Below, piece by piece: positions 1 to 6,074 of a DNA stretch of 7,289 nucleotides. This DNA comes from Gammaproteobacteria bacterium. GTDB taxonomy: Bacteria > Pseudomonadota > Gammaproteobacteria > S144-34. Location: NCBI GenBank assembly GCA_015487895.1, contig WFOW01000020.1, positions 1 to 7,289 on the forward strand, read 5' to 3'. The notes under the pieces were generated by a model. That model ran no database searches. It was not told the origin of the DNA and saw nothing but the letters and a program-made list of their open reading frames with translations. Position numbers and translations under genes: made by a program. Positions within the stretch are counted from its first letter, which is position 1. Every line of letters begins with the position of its first letter.

Positions 1-423
1 ACCCCGGGCACGAGCGAGGCCGAGCGCGAGCGCGCCGAGTCGCTGCTGCGCGCGGTCGGGATCACGGTCTGGGTCGAGGACGAGGACCTGATGGACGCGA
101 TCACCGCCGTGAGCGGCAGCGGCCCCGCCTACTTCTTCCTGCTGATGGAGGCGCTCGCCGAGGCCGGCGAGCGCCTCGGCCTGGAGGCCGGACAGGCGCG
201 CCTGCTCGCCCTCGAGACCGCCTTCGGCGCGGCCAAGATGGCGCTCGAGGCGAGCGAGCCGCCGGCGGCGCTGCGCGCGCGCGTGACCTCGCCCGGGGGC
301 ACCACCGAGCGCGCGCTCGGGGTCCTCGAGGAGGGCGGCTTCCGCGAGCTGGTCTCGCGCGCGGTGGCCGCCGCGCGCGAGCGCGCGCGCGAGCTGGCCG
401 ACCTGCTGGGGCGCGAGCCATGA
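1..423 (+). CDS. proC: Pyrroline-5-carboxylate reductase, C-terminal half (partial)
   Basis: The reading frame is open from base 1 and ends at TGA 421-423, giving the last 140 residues of ProC. The family's usual length is about 270, so the N-terminal NAD(P)H-binding Rossmann domain lies outside the window. ProC reduces pyrroline-5-carboxylate to L-proline in the cytoplasm, the last step of proline synthesis. Two family signatures are visible: the helix-start motif DAITAVSGSGPAYFF (from base 94), and the PROSITE-type P5CR signature VTSPGGTTERALGVLEEGGF (bases 283-342). Both belong to the helical dimerisation and active-site domain. An ATG at 91 lies inside the domain and is not the true start, because the upstream residues (PGTSEAERERAESLLRAVG) also fit ProC. 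The stop overlaps the yggT start (ATGA), indicating translational coupling. In related gammaproteobacteria proC is preceded by yggS, which is not seen here. Confidence 0.97.
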   Translation, partial: TPGTSEAERERAESLLRAVGITVWVEDEDLMDAITAVSGSGPAYFFLLMEALAEAGERLGLEAGQARLLALETAFGAAKMALEASEPPAALRARVTSPGGTTERALGVLEEGGFRELVSRAVAAARERARELADLLGREP

Positions 424-989
424 GCTACGAGCTGCAGGCGCTCACCTTCCTGGTGCAGGTGGCCTTCGGGCTCTACCTCCTGGCGGTGCTCCTGCGGCTG
501 CTGCTGCAGTGGGCGCGCGCCGACTTCCGCAACCCCGTCGCGCGGCTCGTGCTGCGCGTCACCGACCCGCTGGTGGTGCCGCTGCGGCGCATCGTGCCCG
601 GCGTGGCCGGCATCGATCTCGCCACCGTGCTGCTCGCGCTCGCCCTGCAGGCGCTGGAGCTGGTGGTGCTGGGGCTGCTGCTCGGGCACGTGCCGGGCCC
701 CGCGGGGCTGGCGGTCGGGAGCCTCGCGGCGCTCGCCGGCTTCGTCATCCAGATCTACACCGTCACCATCATCGTCGAGGCCGTGCTGAGCTGGATCGCC
801 CCCGGGGGCGCCCATCCGCTCGCCTGGCTGCTGATGCAGCTCAACGCGCCCGTGCTCCGCCCGTTCCGCCGCCTGGTGCCGTCCGTCGGCGGCATCGACC
901 TCTCGCCCCTCGCCGCCTTGATCGTCCTGCAGCTCGTGCAGATCCTTGTGGTGCAGCGGCTCGCCGACTGGGGGCGCCTGCTCGGCTGA
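420..989 (+). CDS. yggT: YggT family integral membrane protein (two YggT repeats)
   Basis: This 189-residue, strongly hydrophobic inner-membrane protein has the double-repeat layout of the YggT family. The first unit (about residues 10-85) carries RADFRNPVARLVLRVTDPLV and PLRRIVPGVAGIDL. The second (about 110-180) carries SWIAPGGAHPLAWLLMQLNAP and PFRRLVPSVGGIDLSPL. Each unit has hydrophobic segments on both sides of a polar N-P...P-RR-P...GGIDxSP-like loop, suggesting an internal duplication. The molecular role of YggT is not firmly established; homologues have been linked to osmotic or ion-stress tolerance and, in plastids, to cytochrome assembly or nucleoid organisation. The start ATG at 420 overlaps the proC stop, and the stop at 987-989 shares a base with the next ATG (TGATG). 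The gene is therefore probably translated as part of a proC-yggT-yggU operon. Confidence 0.93.
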   Translation: MSYELQALTFLVQVAFGLYLLAVLLRLLLQWARADFRNPVARLVLRVTDPLVVPLRRIVPGVAGIDLATVLLALALQALELVVLGLLLGHVPGPAGLAVGSLAALAGFVIQIYTVTIIVEAVLSWIAPGGAHPLAWLLMQLNAPVLRPFRRLVPSVGGIDLSPLAALIVLQLVQILVVQRLADWGRLLG

Positions 990-1288
990 TGGCGGCCGGC
1001 GCCTCCTGGTGCCGCTGGGAGGACGGCGACCTGCTGGTGCGGGTGCGCGTGCAGCCGCGCGCGCGGCGCGAGGCCATCGAGGGCGTGCGCGCCGGCCGTC
1101 TGCTGGTGCGCGTGACGGCGCCGCCGGTCGGAGGCCGGGCCAACGAGGCGGTCGCGCGCCTGCTGGCAAGGGCCTGCGGCGTGGCGCCCTCGCGCGTGGA
1201 GCTGGTGCGCGGCGCCGGCGGGCGCGAGAAGACGCTGCGCGTGCGCGGGGCGCGGCGCCTGCCATGGGAGGAAGGCGGGCCGGCGTGA
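989..1288 (+). CDS. yggU: DUF167 / YggU family protein
   Basis: This small, basic protein of 99 residues has the DUF167 (YggU) pattern. An early beta-strand motif reads VRVQPRARREAI, followed by the hallmark TAPPVGGRANEAVARLLA (consensus APPvdGkANkal). The end is VELVRGAGGREKTLRVRG (consensus vsGxxsRxKxvxv). Length agrees with the family at about 95-110 residues. Structures of family members show a compact alpha/beta fold; the biochemical role is unknown. The ATG at 989-991 overlaps the yggT stop. An in-frame opening extends upstream to about 509, but it only shadows yggT and does not resemble the family. YggT next to YggU is a widely conserved pair. No signal peptide or membrane segment is present, so the protein should be cytoplasmic. 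Confidence 0.92.
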   Translation: MAAGASWCRWEDGDLLVRVRVQPRARREAIEGVRAGRLLVRVTAPPVGGRANEAVARLLARACGVAPSRVELVRGAGGREKTLRVRGARRLPWEEGGPA

Positions 1289-1298
1289 CGCGCTTCAT

Positions 1299-1340
1299 GG
1301 CCGGCGCGGCCCGCGCGCGCTAGGGTGGAGCCGCGCGGCC
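1299..1340 (+). terminator. Weak GC-rich stem-loop between yggU and the GTPase gene
   Basis: GGCC plus GCGCGGC (1299-1302, 1304-1310) can pair with GCCGCGC plus GGCC (1330-1336, 1337-1340), leaving G1303 bulged and a 19-base loop. No T-run follows. In DNA this GC-rich such pairing can arise by chance, so a terminator role for the proC operon is only a suggestion. Confidence 0.2.
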
Positions 1341-1358
1341 TGACGGGAGGGCCGGAAG

Positions 1359-3335
1359 ATGGCCGGTGCGGGGGACGGTACGCTGGAGCGCGAGGTCGGG
1401 GCCTATGCCGCCTCGCGCTCGGGCCTGCTCGAGGGGGTGCAGGCCTTCCAGGCCTGGCTCGAGGACTTCGGCGAGGCCAGCGCCGAGGACGACCTGCGCC
1501 TGTACGAGACGCTCGAGGCGCTGCGCCACGACCGCCTGACGGTCGCCTTCGTCGCCGAGTTCTCGCGCGGCAAGAGCGAGCTCATCAACGCCATCTTCTT
1601 CGCCGGGCACGGCCGCCGCCTGCTGCCCTCGCAGGCCGGACGCACCACCATGTGCCCGACCGAGATCTTCCACGATGCCGGAAGCGAGCGCCCCTACGTG
1701 CGGCTGCTGCCCATCGAGACGCGCCGCACCGACATCCCGGTCTCGGAGTACCGCCGCGACCCCATCCACTGGGTGACGCTCTACCTCGACCCCGCCGACC
1801 CCGAGGGCATGGCCGAGACCATCGCCGAGATCGTGCGCACCAAGCACGTGCCGCTGGCCCAGGCGCGCGAGCTGGGGCTCGCGCCGCAGGACGGCAGCGC
1901 CCCCGAGACGGTCGAGATCCCCAAGTGGCGCCACGCCCTCATCAGCTTCCCGCACCCGCTGCTCGAGCAGGGGCTCGCCATCCTCGACACCCCGGGGCTC
2001 AACGCGATCGGCGCCGAGCCCGAGCTCACGCTCAACGCGCTTCCCGCCGCCCAGGCCGTGCTCTTCGTGGTGGGCGCCGACACCGGCGTGACCCGCAGCG
2101 ACCTCGAGATGTGGAACGAGCACGTCGCGCGCCTCGCCCGCCGGAGCGACGGGCAGGGCGTGATCGTGGTCCTGAACAAGATCGACACCCTGTGGGACGA
2201 GCTGCGCTCGCGCGAGGAGGTGGAGGCCGCCATCGAGCGCCAGCGCCAGGAGGTGGCGGGCATCCTCGGCGTGGACCCGGCGCAGGTCTTCCCGGTCTCG
2301 GCCCAGAAGGGCCTGGTGGCCAAGGTGCGCGGCGACGAGGCGCTGCTCGCGCGCAGCCGGCTGCGGGCGCTGGAGCGCCACTTCGCCGAGGCCGTGCTGC
2401 CGCGCAAGCGCGCCATCCTGCGCGAGGCCGTGCACCGCGGCGTCGGCGACCAGCTCGACAACGCGCGCAGCGTGGTCGGCGGGCGGCTCGAGCAGGCGCG
2501 CGCCCAGCTCAACGAGCTGCGCAGCCTCAGCGGCAAGAACGTGGCCGTGCTCGAGGACCTGCTGAAGAAGGCGCGCGCCGAGCAGGCGGCCTATCTGCGC
2601 CACCTGCAGAGCTACCAGTCGAGCAAGCGGCTGCTGCAGAAGCAGGCGCGCGAGCTGCTCGCCGCCCTCAGTCTCGAGCGCATCGACCGGCGCATCCACG
2701 CCGCACGCGTGGAGATGGCCAAGAGCTGGACCACCGCCGGCCTCAAGCGCGCCATGCGCACCCTCTTCGAGGGCCTGCTCGAGACCATGGCCGAGGCCGA
2801 GGCGCGCGGGCTGGAGACCCGGCGCCTGGTGGAGGCGGTCTTCCGCAAGTTCCACCGCGAGCACGGGCTGCCGCCGCTGACGCCGCGCCTGCTCGACATG
2901 GGCGCCTACGGCGCGGAGCTGCGGCGCCTGCACGAGGAGGCCGAGGCCTTCCGGCGCAGCCCCGTGACCACCATGACCGAGCAGAGCTTCGTCATCCGCA
3001 AGTTCTTCGTCTCGCTCGTGGCCGAGGCGCGCAACGTCTTCTTCCGCGCCAACGAGGAGGCCGAGGACTGGCTGCGCACGGCGCTCGCGCCGCTGGCGCG
3101 CCAGCTCAAGGAGCGCAAGGAGCTCATGGAGCGGCGCCTCGACAGCCTGCGCCGCATCAGCGAGTCGCGCCAGACCGTCGAGGCGCGCGTGGCCGAGCTC
3201 GAGGCGCAGTGCGAGAGGCTCGAGCGCCAGCTCGCCGAGCTCGCCCGCATCCGCAAGCTCCTCGACTACCCGGGCCCGGCGGAGCTCGCCGCCGGCGGCC
3301 GCGGTCCCGCCTCCAGCCCTGCGCGCGGGGCCTGA
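1359..3335 (+). CDS. Dynamin-family GTPase with C-terminal coiled coil
   Basis: This is a 658-residue large GTPase of the bacterial dynamin-like superfamily. The G motifs appear in order. G1 is AEFSRGKS at 66-73, where Ala replaces the usual first Gly of GxxxxGKS. G2 Thr lies in GRTTMCPTE (94-102), G3 is DTPG (210-213), G4 is NKID (273-276) and a G5-like SAQKG sits at 314-318. After about residue 340 the protein is almost entirely charged alpha-helix, with coiled-coil-like heptads near 370-440 and 580-645, as expected for a dynamin stalk. I see no clear transmembrane paddle and no signal peptide, so it is probably cytoplasmic or peripheral at the inner membrane. Family members hydrolyse GTP and remodel or tether membranes; the role of this subgroup is unknown. 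GGGAGG (1345-1350) lies 8 bases before the ATG. The gene has its own 70-base upstream gap and sits between yggU and metX, where relatives I know lack it. Confidence 0.9.
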   Translation: MAGAGDGTLEREVGAYAASRSGLLEGVQAFQAWLEDFGEASAEDDLRLYETLEALRHDRLTVAFVAEFSRGKSELINAIFFAGHGRRLLPSQAGRTTMCPTEIFHDAGSERPYVRLLPIETRRTDIPVSEYRRDPIHWVTLYLDPADPEGMAETIAEIVRTKHVPLAQARELGLAPQDGSAPETVEIPKWRHALISFPHPLLEQGLAILDTPGLNAIGAEPELTLNALPAAQAVLFVVGADTGVTRSDLEMWNEHVARLARRSDGQGVIVVLNKIDTLWDELRSREEVEAAIERQRQEVAGILGVDPAQVFPVSAQKGLVAKVRGDEALLARSRLRALERHFAEAVLPRKRAILREAVHRGVGDQLDNARSVVGGRLEQARAQLNELRSLSGKNVAVLEDLLKKARAEQAAYLRHLQSYQSSKRLLQKQARELLAALSLERIDRRIHAARVEMAKSWTTAGLKRAMRTLFEGLLETMAEAEARGLETRRLVEAVFRKFHREHGLPPLTPRLLDMGAYGAELRRLHEEAEAFRRSPVTTMTEQSFVIRKFFVSLVAEARNVFFRANEEAEDWLRTALAPLARQLKERKELMERRLDSLRRISESRQTVEARVAELEAQCERLERQLAELARIRKLLDYPGPAELAAGGRGPASSPARGA

Positions 3336-3370
3336 GCCCCGTCCGCGGGCCGCTTGCGGGCCCCCGGGGC
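3336..3370 (+). terminator. GC-rich nested stem-loop after the dynamin-like gene
   Basis: The outer arms GCCCCG (3336-3341) and CGGGGC (3365-3370) enclose inner arms GGGCC (3347-3351) and GGCCC (3359-3363) around a 7-base loop. It starts at the base after the stop codon, a typical place for a terminator, but it lacks a T-run. Alternative pairing of 3335-3340 with 3372-3377 is possible. The structure overlaps the metX promoter candidate. Confidence 0.4.
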
Positions 3371-3382
3371 GGGGGCTACACT
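3354..3382 (+). promoter_or_regulatory. Sigma70-type promoter candidate for metXW
   Basis: A TTGCGG -35 hexamer (3354-3359, 3 of 6 to TTGACA) and a TACACT -10 hexamer (3377-3382, 4 of 6 to TATAAT) are separated by exactly 17 bases. Transcription would start near 3389, giving a leader of only about 20 bases before the metX ATG at 3412. That is too short for a SAM-type riboswitch. The -35 box falls in the loop of the preceding hairpin. Confidence 0.55.
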
Positions 3383-3411
3383 TGCGCGTCCACGCCACTT
3401 CGCCGCGGCCG

Positions 3412-4563
3412 ATGCCCGAGAAGATCCCCGCTGACTCCGTCGGCCTCGTCGAGCCCAAGAAGCTGCACTTCGACGAGCCCCTGCCGCTCGACTGCGGCCG
3501 CACGCTCGACGAGTACGACCTCGTCTACGAGACCTACGGCGAGCTCAACGCCGCGCGCACCAACGCCGTGCTCGTCTGCCACGCGCTCTCGGGCGACCAC
3601 CACGCCGCCGGCTACCACAGCATGGCCGACCGCAAGCCGGGCTGGTGGGAGAACTGCATCGGCCCCGGCAAGCCCATCGACACGCGCCGCTTCCACGTGG
3701 TCTGCTGCAACAACCTCGGCGGCTGCAAGGGCTCGACCGGCCCCAACACCATCAACCCGAGGACGGGCCGCCACTACGGGCCCGACTTCCCCATCGTCAC
3801 GGTGCGCGACTGGGTGCGCAGCCAGGCGCGGCTCGCCGACCGCCTCGGCATCGAGCGCTGGGCGGCGGTGGTGGGCGGCAGCCTCGGCGGCATGCAGGCC
3901 ATGCAGTGGGCCATCGACTTCCCCGAGCGGCTCGCGCACGCGGTGGTGATCGCCGCCGCGCCGCGGCTTTCGGCCCAGAACATCGCCTTCAACGAGGTCG
4001 CGCGCCAGGCCATCCTCTCCGATCCCGACTTCCACGAGGGCCGCTACTACGACCACGGCGTGGTGCCGCGCCGTGGCCTGATGCTGGCGCGCATGCTGGG
4101 CCACATCACCTACCTCTCCGACGACGCCATGCGCGCCAAGTTCGGGCGCGAGCTGCGCGAGGGCAAGCTCAACTTCAACTTCGACGTCGAGTTCCAGGTG
4201 GAGAGCTACCTCCGCTACCAGGGGCGGGCCTTCGTCGAGCGCTTCGACGCCAACACCTATCTCCTCATGACCAAGGCGCTCGACTACTTCGACCCCGCCG
4301 CCGACTACGGCGGCAGCCTCGCCGAGGCCTTCCGGCGCGCGCGCGCGCGCTTCCTGGTGGTGTCCTTCACCAGCGACTGGCGCTTCTCGCCGGCGCGCTC
4401 GCGCGAGATCGTCAAGGCGCTGCTGGACGCCGACCGCGACGTCACCTACGCCGAGATCGAGGCCCACCAAGGCCACGACGCCTTCCTCATGCCCATCCCG
4501 CGCTACGTGGCCGCCTTCGGCGCCTACATGGAGCGCGTCGCCCGCGAGGTGGGGGCGCCATGA
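3412..4563 (+). CDS. metX: Homoserine O-acyltransferase, MetX type (probably succinyl-CoA using)
   Basis: This 383-residue cytoplasmic alpha/beta-hydrolase transfers an acyl group from acyl-CoA to the hydroxyl of L-homoserine, the committed step of methionine synthesis. The nucleophile elbow is GGSLGGMQ with Ser157. The other triad members fit Asp322 (TSDWRFSP) and His355 (QGHDAF). Motifs such as [26 protein letters not shown] and [11 protein letters not shown] match gammaproteobacterial MetX closely. Arg324, two residues after the catalytic Asp, is the residue I associate with succinyl-CoA-using MetX enzymes (MetXS); acetyl-CoA enzymes differ there. Succinyltransferase activity is therefore the better guess, although many databases would say acetyltransferase. 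I chose ATG 3412 because [11 protein letters not shown] fits the usual MetX N-terminus; an in-frame TTG at 3382 falls on the promoter. No strong ribosome site is visible. The stop overlaps metW (ATGA). Confidence 0.95.
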   Translation: MPEKIPADSVGLVEPKKLHFDEPLPLDCGRTLDEYDLVYETYGELNAARTNAVLVCHALSGDHHAAGYHSMADRKPGWWENCIGPGKPIDTRRFHVVCCNNLGGCKGSTGPNTINPRTGRHYGPDFPIVTVRDWVRSQARLADRLGIERWAAVVGGSLGGMQAMQWAIDFPERLAHAVVIAAAPRLSAQNIAFNEVARQAILSDPDFHEGRYYDHGVVPRRGLMLARMLGHITYLSDDAMRAKFGRELREGKLNFNFDVEFQVESYLRYQGRAFVERFDANTYLLMTKALDYFDPAADYGGSLAEAFRRARARFLVVSFTSDWRFSPARSREIVKALLDADRDVTYAEIEAHQGHDAFLMPIPRYVAAFGAYMERVAREVGAP

Positions 4564-5159
4564 GCCTGCGGCCCGACCTCGAGATCATCTCGGGCTGGAT
4601 CCGGCGCGGGGCGCGCGTGCTCGACCTCGGCTGCGGCGACGGCACCCTGCTCCGCCACCTGCACGAGACGCGGGCCGTCACGGGCTACGGCATCGAGATC
4701 GACCCCGACAACGTCGAGGCCTGCATCCGCGCCGGCGTCAACGTGATCCAGACCGACCTCGACGCGGGCCTTTCGGACTTCGACGACGACTCCTTCGACT
4801 ACGTCGTCATGACGCAGACGCTGCAGGCGGTGCGCCACCCGGCGCGCCTGATCGACGAGATGCTGCGCGTCGGACGCGAGGGCATCGTCACCTTCCCCAA
4901 CTTCGGCCACTGGCGCTGCCGGGTGCAGCTCGGCCTGCAGGGCCGCATGCCCGTGGTGCGCACCCTGCCCTACCAGTGGTACGACACCCCGAACATCCAC
5001 CTGTGCACCATCCGCGACTTCGAGGCGCTGTGCGAGCGCCGCGGCATCGAGGTGCTGCAGCGCGCCGTGGTCGACCACGCCCACCGCAGCAGCCTCGCCA
5101 TGCGGCTGCTGCCGAACCTGCTGGCCGAGATCGCCCTCTACCGCATCCGGCGGGCCTGA
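4560..5159 (+). CDS. metW: Methionine biosynthesis protein MetW
   Basis: This 199-residue protein has a class I methyltransferase fold. SAM-binding motif I is [12 protein letters not shown] (20-31), the acidic end of strand 2 is GIEID (44-48), and an acidic residue follows at NVIQTDLD (61-68). Further conserved MetW segments are [11 protein letters not shown] (84-94), [10 protein letters not shown] (112-121) and [15 protein letters not shown] (136-150). Length is normal for the family. In Pseudomonas and relatives metW is transcribed with metX and is needed for efficient homoserine acylation; a direct methyl transfer by MetW has not been clearly shown. GAGGTGGGGG (4546-4555), inside the end of metX, can serve as ribosome site, and the start overlaps the metX stop. 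Both the overlap and the family history argue that the two proteins act together. Confidence 0.96.
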   Translation: MSLRPDLEIISGWIRRGARVLDLGCGDGTLLRHLHETRAVTGYGIEIDPDNVEACIRAGVNVIQTDLDAGLSDFDDDSFDYVVMTQTLQAVRHPARLIDEMLRVGREGIVTFPNFGHWRCRVQLGLQGRMPVVRTLPYQWYDTPNIHLCTIRDFEALCERRGIEVLQRAVVDHAHRSSLAMRLLPNLLAEIALYRIRRA

Positions 5160-5164
5160 CGTTC

Positions 5165-5262
5165 GAGAGGCGAGAGACGGGGAGCGGGAGACGAGTAAGC
5201 CCGAGTGGTCGCGCGCGAAGCGCGCACCTCCCCCCGCGCCCCGTCCCTTTCCTCCCGCCTCT
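5165..5262 (+). terminator. Long imperfect inverted repeat after metW
   Basis: The 202-base gap after metW has a purine-rich left side and pyrimidine-rich right side that can fold back. AGAGGCG (5166-5172) pairs with CGCCTCT (5256-5262), and GACGGGG (5176-5182) with CCCCGTC (5239-5245). At the tip, GCGCGC (5211-5216) pairs with GCGCGC (5220-5225) over a GAA loop, extended by GGT/ACC with one bulged C. GCGGGAG (5184-5190) could alternatively pair with CTCCCGC (5252-5258). It may end metXW transcription, but low-complexity GAG/CTC composition could also produce it. Confidence 0.35.
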
Positions 5263-5280
5263 GAGAATTGCGGCCACGGG

Positions 5281-5356
5281 CCTGAAAAGCAGCGGTACAG
5301 GCTCTATTTTTAAAGGAAAGGCCCCGCGCGAAGGGCCGTCCGCAGCCAGAGGAGGA
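5281..5356 (+). promoter_or_regulatory. AT-rich leader and strong ribosome site before the DUF4426 gene
   Basis: An AT-rich patch around 5303-5318 (TCTATTTTTAAAGGAAA) stands out from the GC-rich surroundings and could contain a -10 element such as TATTTT (5305-5310). I find no convincing -35 at the right distance. A small stem GGCCC/GGGCC (5320-5324, 5333-5337) follows. AGAGGAGG (5348-5355) is a near-perfect Shine-Dalgarno sequence 6 bases before ATG 5362, which fixes the start. The promoter part is uncertain; the ribosome site is clear. Confidence 0.4.
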
Positions 5357-5361
5357 TCGCC

Positions 5362-5808
5362 ATGCGCCAGATCCTTGCCGCCCTCGCCCTGTCCCTGCCG
5401 CTCGCCCTCGCGGCCCACACGGCACGCGCGGAGCAGTCGCAGGACTTCGGCGAGCACGTGGTGCACTTCAATGCCGTCACCACGGACTTCCTCAGCCCCG
5501 AGGTGGCCAAGTCCTACGGCATCCGCCGCAGCCGCACGCGCGGTCTCCTCACGGTGAGCGTCATGCGCCGCCTCGTGGCCGGCGCGACCAAGCCGGTGCC
5601 GGCCCAGGTGGAGGCCCGCGCCGTCAACCTCTCGGGCCAGCTCAAGCGCATCCGGATGCGCGAGATCCGCGAGGAGGGGGCGATCTACTACATCGGGGAG
5701 TTCCCGCTCAGCGGCAGCGAGACGCTGGACTTCGAGATCGAGGTGCGCCCCGAGGGCGTCGAGCACCCCTACAAGGTGCGCTTCCGCCAGCGCTTCTACG
5801 TGCCCTGA
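5362..5808 (+). CDS. DUF4426 domain protein, secreted
   Basis: This 148-residue protein has a classic Sec signal peptide: MRQ, a hydrophobic core rich in Leu and Ala, then ARA at residues 21-23 with cleavage before EQSQDFG. No lipobox Cys is present, so the mature product should be a soluble periplasmic protein of about 125 residues. The mature part fits DUF4426: a start like FGEHVVHFNAVTTDFL, then SPEVAKSYGIRRS, and a late segment IYYIGEFPLSGSETLDFEI ending in a basic, aromatic beta-strand. The fold is probably beta-rich. Its function is unknown. In Pseudomonas-type genomes a DUF4426 gene commonly follows metW, often with rdgB next, so the association with metXW is conserved even though no methionine role is proven. 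Here a gap of about 200 bases and a strong ribosome site suggest it may be expressed separately. rdgB does not follow. Confidence 0.88.
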   Translation: MRQILAALALSLPLALAAHTARAEQSQDFGEHVVHFNAVTTDFLSPEVAKSYGIRRSRTRGLLTVSVMRRLVAGATKPVPAQVEARAVNLSGQLKRIRMREIREEGAIYYIGEFPLSGSETLDFEIEVRPEGVEHPYKVRFRQRFYVP

Positions 5809-5815
5809 GCCGGCG

Positions 5816-5853
5816 GGGCCCGACGCGCGGGGCGCGTGCCCCGCGCATGGCCC
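5816..5853 (+). terminator. GC-rich hairpin after the DUF4426 gene
   Basis: GCGCGGGGC (5825-5833) pairs perfectly with GCCCCGCGC (5838-5846) over a GCGT loop. Beyond a small internal loop, GGGCC (5816-5820) pairs with GGCCC (5849-5853). It starts 8 bases after the stop, a good position for a terminator, but only CCCCTT follows rather than a T-run. Confidence 0.45.
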
Positions 5854-5881
5854 GCCCCTTGCATGATCCTCCCCCCGACGA

Positions 5882-5897
5882 CGGCGTCATGACGCCG
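5882..5897. promoter_or_regulatory. Perfect 16-bp palindrome, possible operator
   Basis: CGGCGTCATGACGCCG is a perfect palindrome without spacer centred between 5889 and 5890. As RNA it would make a poor hairpin because there is no loop, so a dimeric DNA-binding protein is a more natural reader. It lies just outside the proposed inserted repeat and would sit close to the binding-protein gene if the repeat were absent. No regulator is identified. Confidence 0.35.
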
Positions 5898-5907
5898 CGG
5901 ATCGGAA

Positions 5908-5941
5908 GGAAGCCCTGAAAAACTGATTTTTCAGGGCTTCC
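5908..5941. repeat. 15-bp perfect stem-loop with A/T-rich tip
   Basis: GGAAGCCCTGAAAAA (5908-5922) pairs perfectly with TTTTTCAGGGCTTCC (5927-5941) over CTGA. The A-run and T-run are at the loop end, unlike a normal intrinsic terminator where the T-run follows the stem. It forms the left end of the proposed element and shares 5937-5941 with the next stem, so the two full stems exclude each other. Confidence 0.85.
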
Positions 5942-5968
5942 CCGCGGCCAGGGACGGCCGCGGGGAAG
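5937..5968. repeat. 13-bp perfect stem-loop with GGA in the loop
   Basis: CTTCCCCGCGGCC (5937-5949) pairs with GGCCGCGGGGAAG (5956-5968) over the 6-base loop AGGGAC. The GGA at 5952-5954 is exposed in the loop within CAGGGACG, the arrangement preferred by CsrA/RsmA proteins if this strand is transcribed. Confidence 0.8.
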
Positions 5969-5973
5969 TTCAT

Positions 5974-5989
5974 GTGCACGGAGGTGCAC
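5974..5989. repeat. 6-bp stem-loop with GGA in the loop
   Basis: GTGCAC (5974-5979) pairs with GTGCAC (5984-5989) over GGAG. Because GTGCAC is itself palindromic, the two copies are also direct repeats. The loop context CACGGAGG repeats the CANGGANG pattern of the preceding hairpin, with 28 bases between the two GGA triplets. Confidence 0.7.
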
Positions 5990-6020
5990 GGCGATACAAG
6001 ACAAACCGGAATGGCTGCGA

Positions 6021-6034
6021 AGCACTTCAGTGCT
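6021..6034. repeat. Short inverted repeat AGCACT-TC-AGTGCT
   Basis: AGCACT (6021-6026) and AGTGCT (6029-6034) are perfect inverted repeats around TC. Its last two bases are also the first two of the 13-bp stem that follows, so the two compete slightly. Confidence 0.6.
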
Positions 6035-6061
6035 GATCAATCCGCGTAGCGGATTGATCAG
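6033..6061. repeat. 13-bp perfect stem-loop just upstream of the PhnD-like gene
   Basis: CTGATCAATCCGC (6033-6045) pairs perfectly with GCGGATTGATCAG (6049-6061) over GTA. It ends 13 bases before the chosen ATG at 6075. No T-run follows, so it is not a standard terminator. If transcribed, the stem would lie directly in front of the ribosome site and could affect translation. Confidence 0.8.
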
Positions 6062-6074
6062 GGTTTCCGGAAGG

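Noticed and set aside
129..1298. Long minus-strand open frame opposite proC, yggT and yggU
   Set aside because: Low-complexity Arg/Ala/Pro composition and no family resemblance; the + strand has three recognised families in overlapping operon order.
3382..3411. Earlier TTG start for metX
   Set aside because: The TTG overlaps the last base of the -10 promoter candidate, and the extra residues do not resemble the MetX N-terminus; ATG 3412 does.
3383..3411. SAM or other methionine riboswitch before metX
   Set aside because: Only about 20 to 75 bases are available and no SAM-riboswitch-like conserved cores are seen.
1320..3503. Very long open frame (727 codons) on the minus strand opposite the dynamin-like gene
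   Set aside because: It is a GC-rich shadow: its residues are dominated by Arg, Ala, Leu, Gly and His with no recognisable domain, while the + strand frame carries all GTPase motifs.
4335..4350. Alternating (GC)8 tract inside metX
   Set aside because: It encodes an Arg-Ala repeat in frame and is expected in coding DNA of this GC content; possible Z-DNA but nothing supports a function.
3376..4476. Minus-strand open frame opposite metX
   Set aside because: Mirror of third-position GC bias in metX; Val/Gly/Ala/Glu-rich with no motif.
6030..6074. Earlier GTG start for the PhnD-like protein
   Set aside because: It lies within the stem-loops of the proposed repeat element and would put 15 residues in front of a normal signal peptide.
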